Assembly: GCA_947624785.1 (NCBI GenBank)
Contig: CANQLV010000007.1
Span: forward strand, 62,001 to 126,000
Direction: 5' to 3'
DNA: 64,000 nucleotides
Origin: Akkermansia muciniphila
Lineage (GTDB): Bacteria > Verrucomicrobiota > Verrucomicrobiia > Verrucomicrobiales > Akkermansiaceae
Under the pieces are notes generated by a model that saw only the letters and a program-made list of their open reading frames with translations, ran no database searches and was not told where the DNA came from. Position 1 is the stretch's first letter. Every line of letters begins with the position of its first letter. The translations under genes and the position numbers were made by a program. Positions 60,834 to 64,000 of the stretch are shown here, piece after piece.

Positions 60834-61949
60834 ATGATCACCATCGACGGAAAATACACGGAAGCCCGCGTGTTTACGGATGAACTGGAAGACCTGGCCC
60901 GCACCCAGATCAGGGACGTCTGCAACCACTCCGCCTTTGAAGGAAGCCGGGTGCGCATCATGCCGGACGTTCACGCCGGAGCCGGCTGCGTCATCGGCTT
61001 CACCGCGGAACTGAAAACGGACAAGGTGATTCCCAACCTGATCGGCGTGGACATCGGCTGCGGGGTACTTACGGCAGACTGGCCTGCCTGCCGGATTTCT
61101 TCCGGTTTGACGCGCGGCTGCGCGAACGCATCCCGTCCGGCATGCACGCCCGTTCCTCCGTCCACCAGGCCCTGCTGGAGGATCCGGAGCTGGATGAAGA
61201 AATTTCCCGCATCTGCATGGACGTGCTGAGGACGGACAAGGACAGGCACCGCCGTTCCGTAGGGTCCCTGGGCGGAGGAAACCACTTCATTGAAATAGCG
61301 CAGGGAACGGAGCACGCCTTCCTGTGCATCCACTCCGGGTCCCGCAACTTCGGCCTGAAGATTGCGGAGCGCTACCAGAAGCTGGCTGTGGACACCTTGT
61401 CCGGACACCTATCTCACGGAACGCAAAAAAGGCCTCTGTTACCTGCAGGGAGAAGACACGCTGAACTACATGCGGGACATGAAGGTAGCCCAGCGCTTCG
61501 CCGCCCTGAACCGTCGCGTGATGCTGCATGAACTGCTGGACGATGCCGCGGGCCTGGAAAGCTTCGACACCGTGCACAACTACATTGCGGAAGACAATGT
61601 CATCCGCAAGGGGGCCGTCCGGGCCGGACTTGGAGAAAAGCTCATCGTGCCCCTGAACATGAGGGATGGCTCCGCCATCTGCATCGGCAGGGGGAACGGG
61701 GAATTCAATTCCTCATCCCCGCACGGCGCAGGCCGCAGCATGTCCCGCAAAAAGGCCAAAGCCAACCTTTCTCTGGAGGAATTCGAGGCTTCCATGCAGG
61801 GTATTTTCTCCACTTGCGTCTCCCCCGCCACGCTGGATGAAGCCCCCATGGCCTACAAGGATGGAGAGAGCGTGCTGGACAACATCCACGAAACCGCGGA
61901 AATCGTGGAACGCATCAGGCCCGTGTACAACTTCAAGGCTCCCGAATAA
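60834..61949 (+). pseudogene. rtcB: RtcB-family RNA ligase gene interrupted by two frameshifts
   Basis: Together three frames give a nearly complete RtcB of about 372 residues, the short bacterial type. Part 1 (60834 to about 61075) has MPDVHAGAGCVIG and GVDIGCG with metal ligands. Part 2 (about 61082 to 61400, another frame) has IPSGMHARSSVHQ, GSLGGGNHFIEI and HSGSRNFG. Part 3 (about 61405 to 61949, back in the first frame) has YLQGEDTLNYMRDM and the guanylate-accepting SSPHGAGRSMSR. The shifts look like a one-base loss near 61070-61090 and a one-base gain near 61395-61412. All catalytic blocks survive, so decay is recent, or the shifts are sequence errors. Confidence 0.85.
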
Positions 61950-61966
61950 CAGGCCCCCAACGCCAG

Positions 61967-62003
61967 GCCCTTTCCGGAAAACTTTTTCCGGAAGGGGCTT
62001 TTT
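61967..62003 (+). terminator. Intrinsic terminator after rtcB
   Basis: A near-perfect 13-15 bp stem with one G-U pair (from 61967 to 61998) with a short loop is followed by a T-run (61999-62003). It lies 18 bp after the rtcB stop and before the convergent M60 gene. Confidence 0.9.
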
Positions 62004-62021
62004 CAAATCTCCGGAACCGGA

Positions 62022-64000
62022 TCAGGAGCGCCTGGCGGAATAAATCAGCTTATAGGGTTCCGCAGTCTGAATCGGAATGGCATACACCTTGGAGGTATCA
62101 TTCCACTCCACGCCGGAAACGTCAAACTTCTGGCGGTCATAATAGCCCACCACCTTTCCGTTGGTCACTACGCAGAAAGCGGCCGCATTCTCCCCATTCC
62201 TCACTATAATCATGCTGTCCTTTTTGGAGGCGCTTACGGACGGGCTGAGTTTCGCGTTCTGCTTGTATTTGGTCCAATAACCGTTGAGCTGGGAACCATG
62301 CAGGTTCTGTCCCCACAAATCAACCGTCTTCCCATGCTGGTGCAGGAAGGCGATGCGGAATTTCGGCTTGGGATACCGCTTGGCGGCGATCCGGGCCTTG
62401 GAGGCGCGGGCCATTTCCTCCGTCATCCTGAAGCTGTACTCCCCATACTGGTTCCCTTTGTAGTCAATCGGCACGAACCAATTGAAAATTTCAAAGTCCT
62501 CTGTAAAGTCTGTCCTGCTGACATTGCAGATGCGCTCATACAGGGCCAGATGGGCCTCGGAAACTTCATACGCCTGAGTGGAAAGAGGCTTGCGGCGCAA
62601 TGATTCAAACAGCGTAGGATAAAATTCCGGGTTGATTCCCAGCTTATGGAAATACAGGTAAAAGGAATATTGGGCAAAACCCCACTTGGCCCAGCCGTTC
62701 AGATCATGGAACGGCATGCCCTTCACCGCCTCTGAAAGCAGGTACTTGCACGGGTTTTCCATGTCGGAGGCCAGTTCATTACCATTGATGGGATTGGTTA
62801 CCTGGTCCAGGATCAGCTGGGCGAAGAAGTTATTGGAGCTTTCAGACATGCTGCGCCAGTTGAACGGATGCTGGTAGCAGTGGCCGATTTCATGCCCGAT
62901 TCCCCAGAGGCGGTTCCCTTGAAGGACGCCGGGGGCGAGCACTTCATTTTTCAGCGTATTTCCCTGATCCCCGACGCTGTAGCCGCAGTAATACCAGGTG
63001 GCAAACATATGGGCTCCGCCTTCTACGGAAACTCCAAGCTGACGGTTGTTATGCGGCTGGGGATATTTGTCAAAGCCCATGATTTTCCACATGGCCCTGA
63101 CGCTCTCATCCCACACCCTGACGGATTTCGTGATGGAATCCGGGCTGTAGGCCTTCAGATATTCCGTGTGGAGGATCATCATGGAATTCCGCCCCACGAT
63201 GTCGAACATGCTGTGGGGGGCCTTGCTGATCATGCGCTTCCAGTCCTTGTCCGTGTGCCTAGCCACGTCAAAATATCCGTTCACGATCCCGCTGCCCAGG
63301 GGGATGTGCACCGTCACGGGCTTTTTGGGCGTGCTGATATCGGTGTGATACATCACATAAAGCAATCCCGAACGGTTGATTTTGACTTTGTTTACTCCTT
63401 CATTCAGGGGATAGGTGGAAGATTCGATTCCCGCCGGGGAAACGGAAGCCAGTCCAATCTCTTCTCCCTGGGTGGGCCCCACGAATACAAGGATTTCGTC
63501 TCCCGCCTCCGCCACAATTCCGGTGGGATTGTCAAATTTGTTCAGGGCGTTGATGTTTCTCACCTTGGCGGCAAACTCCGGATGGCTGTAAGCCTTGTAG
63601 GACGCAATGCGGAATTCCTTGTCTTCATACGCTCCGGATTTCACTTTCCGGGCGATCATCTGCAAAAACTCCGGAAGCGCCTTGAGATCCGCCAGGGTGC
63701 ACCTGGGATTGATGGAGGAGCAGCTCGTGTCCTGGAACACTTTCAGCAGTTGCCGGTTGAGCGGGGATTCCGCCTTTTTGTAAAAACCGATCTCCCGCAC
63801 GGTAAACGCCGGGGAGGCTCCTTCAGGATAATCAACCTCCACCTTGATTTTCTGAACTTTCTGAAGAGGAGTTTTAAATCTGATCATCTTGGAGCCTCCG
63901 AGATCAAACTTTCCAAGGTTCTTCCACGATGAGCCGGACATGGCGGATACGGAAACTTCATTAAAATTGGCACCGGAAAAGGTGATGTAATGAATGGTGT
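62022..64000 (-). CDS. M60-like zinc metallopeptidase with carbohydrate-binding-like N-terminal module (5' end outside window)
   Basis: At least 659 residues; the frame continues past the right edge. The zinc site is GIGHEIGHCYQHPFNW (HExxH, about 62881-62904), typical of the M60/enhancin group that cleaves O-glycosylated mucins, and the upstream SVEGGAHMFATWYYCGYSVG block fits. The N-terminal visible part (FNEVSVSAMSGSSWKNLGKFDLGG to VREIGFYKK) resembles a discoidin/F5-8-type sugar-binding module. It should be exported, but the signal peptide is beyond the window. Mucin cleavage would fit the GH109 and NagA functions elsewhere in the window. It is convergent with rtcB. Confidence 0.9.
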   Translation of the reverse strand, partial: TIHYITFSGANFNEVSVSAMSGSSWKNLGKFDLGGSKMIRFKTPLQKVQKIKVEVDYPEGASPAFTVREIGFYKKAESPLNRQLLKVFQDTSCSSINPRCTLADLKALPEFLQMIARKVKSGAYEDKEFRIASYKAYSHPEFAAKVRNINALNKFDNPTGIVAEAGDEILVFVGPTQGEEIGLASVSPAGIESSTYPLNEGVNKVKINRSGLLYVMYHTDISTPKKPVTVHIPLGSGIVNGYFDVARHTDKDWKRMISKAPHSMFDIVGRNSMMILHTEYLKAYSPDSITKSVRVWDESVRAMWKIMGFDKYPQPHNNRQLGVSVEGGAHMFATWYYCGYSVGDQGNTLKNEVLAPGVLQGNRLWGIGHEIGHCYQHPFNWRSMSESSNNFFAQLILDQVTNPINGNELASDMENPCKYLLSEAVKGMPFHDLNGWAKWGFAQYSFYLYFHKLGINPEFYPTLFESLRRKPLSTQAYEVSEAHLALYERICNVSRTDFTEDFEIFNWFVPIDYKGNQYGEYSFRMTEEMARASKARIAAKRYPKPKFRIAFLHQHGKTVDLWGQNLHGSQLNGYWTKYKQNAKLSPSVSASKKDSMIIVRNGENAAAFCVVTNGKVVGYYDRQKFDVSGVEWNDTSKVYAIPIQTAEPYKLIYSARRS

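Noticed and set aside
1..64000. CRISPR arrays, tRNA or rRNA genes, insertion-sequence transposases
   Set aside because: No regularly spaced repeats, cloverleaf-like segments or transposase-like proteins were seen on either strand.

Overview
The window looks like chromosome of a mucin-degrading Verrucomicrobiota bacterium, most probably Akkermansia muciniphila or a close relative. The evidence is a Tat-exported GH109 glycosidase, an M60-type metallopeptidase with a carbohydrate-binding-like front end, GlcNAc-6-phosphate deacetylase, moderately high GC, few clear Shine-Dalgarno sites, and a ribosomal spc cluster lacking rpsN and rpmD as in Chlamydia (same superphylum). The species call is inference; no database search was possible.

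Layout. 0-7.1 kb (+): a CstA-type transporter behind a palindrome-rich leader, an LplT-like MFS protein, an exported cyclophilin, a zinc-ribbon protein, nagA, a degenerate orphan E2-like lipoyl protein and a DJ-1 protein. 7.2-14.5 kb: four tandem GT2 glycosyltransferases (-) facing away from two tandem GT8 glycosyltransferases (+), with a 556 bp palindrome-bearing gap between. 14.5-23.4 kb (-): Ppx-GppA/HD protein, polyphosphate kinase, OprP/O-like porin and a VIT/vWA/TPR/DUF2135/LysM protein, a probable phosphate or polyphosphate module. 23.6-31.3 kb (-): rplX-rplE-rpsH-rplF-rplR-rpsE-rplO-secY-adk-map and an acyltransferase.

31.4-38.8 kb: nadK (-), then an RlpA-like lipoprotein, an exported 5'-nucleotidase, a SNF2 helicase and an AT-richer patch with two small exported proteins and a strong terminator (+). 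38.9-48.5 kb: GH109 (-), a membrane-anchored coiled-coil protein, SRP RNA, folC, a U32 peptidase (RlhA type), RNase R, a candidate structured RNA ending in a strong terminator, and a cupin. 48.5-57 kb (-): an alpha-2-macroglobulin with intact thioester motif followed by PBP1C. 57.4-64 kb: a small membrane protein, a cobalamin adenosyltransferase, an MFS transporter, a LysR remnant lacking its DNA-binding N-terminus, an rtcB broken by two frameshifts, and an M60 peptidase running off the right end.

How the genes fit together. M60 peptidase, GH109 and NagA are three levels of mucin use: glycoprotein cleavage, GalNAc release and amino-sugar catabolism. The GT2/GT8 cluster probably decorates the cell surface. 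The Ppx/Ppk/porin run links phosphate uptake to polyphosphate. Alpha-2-macroglobulin/PBP1C is the known periplasmic protease-trap plus wall-repair pair. The most open-ended observations are the structured RNA near 48.0 kb, the VIT/vWA/DUF2135/LysM protein, the orphan E2 without catalytic residues, the Arg/Gly-rich extension of ribosomal protein S5, and operator-like 15-mer palindromes upstream of cstA and between the glycosyltransferase clusters.
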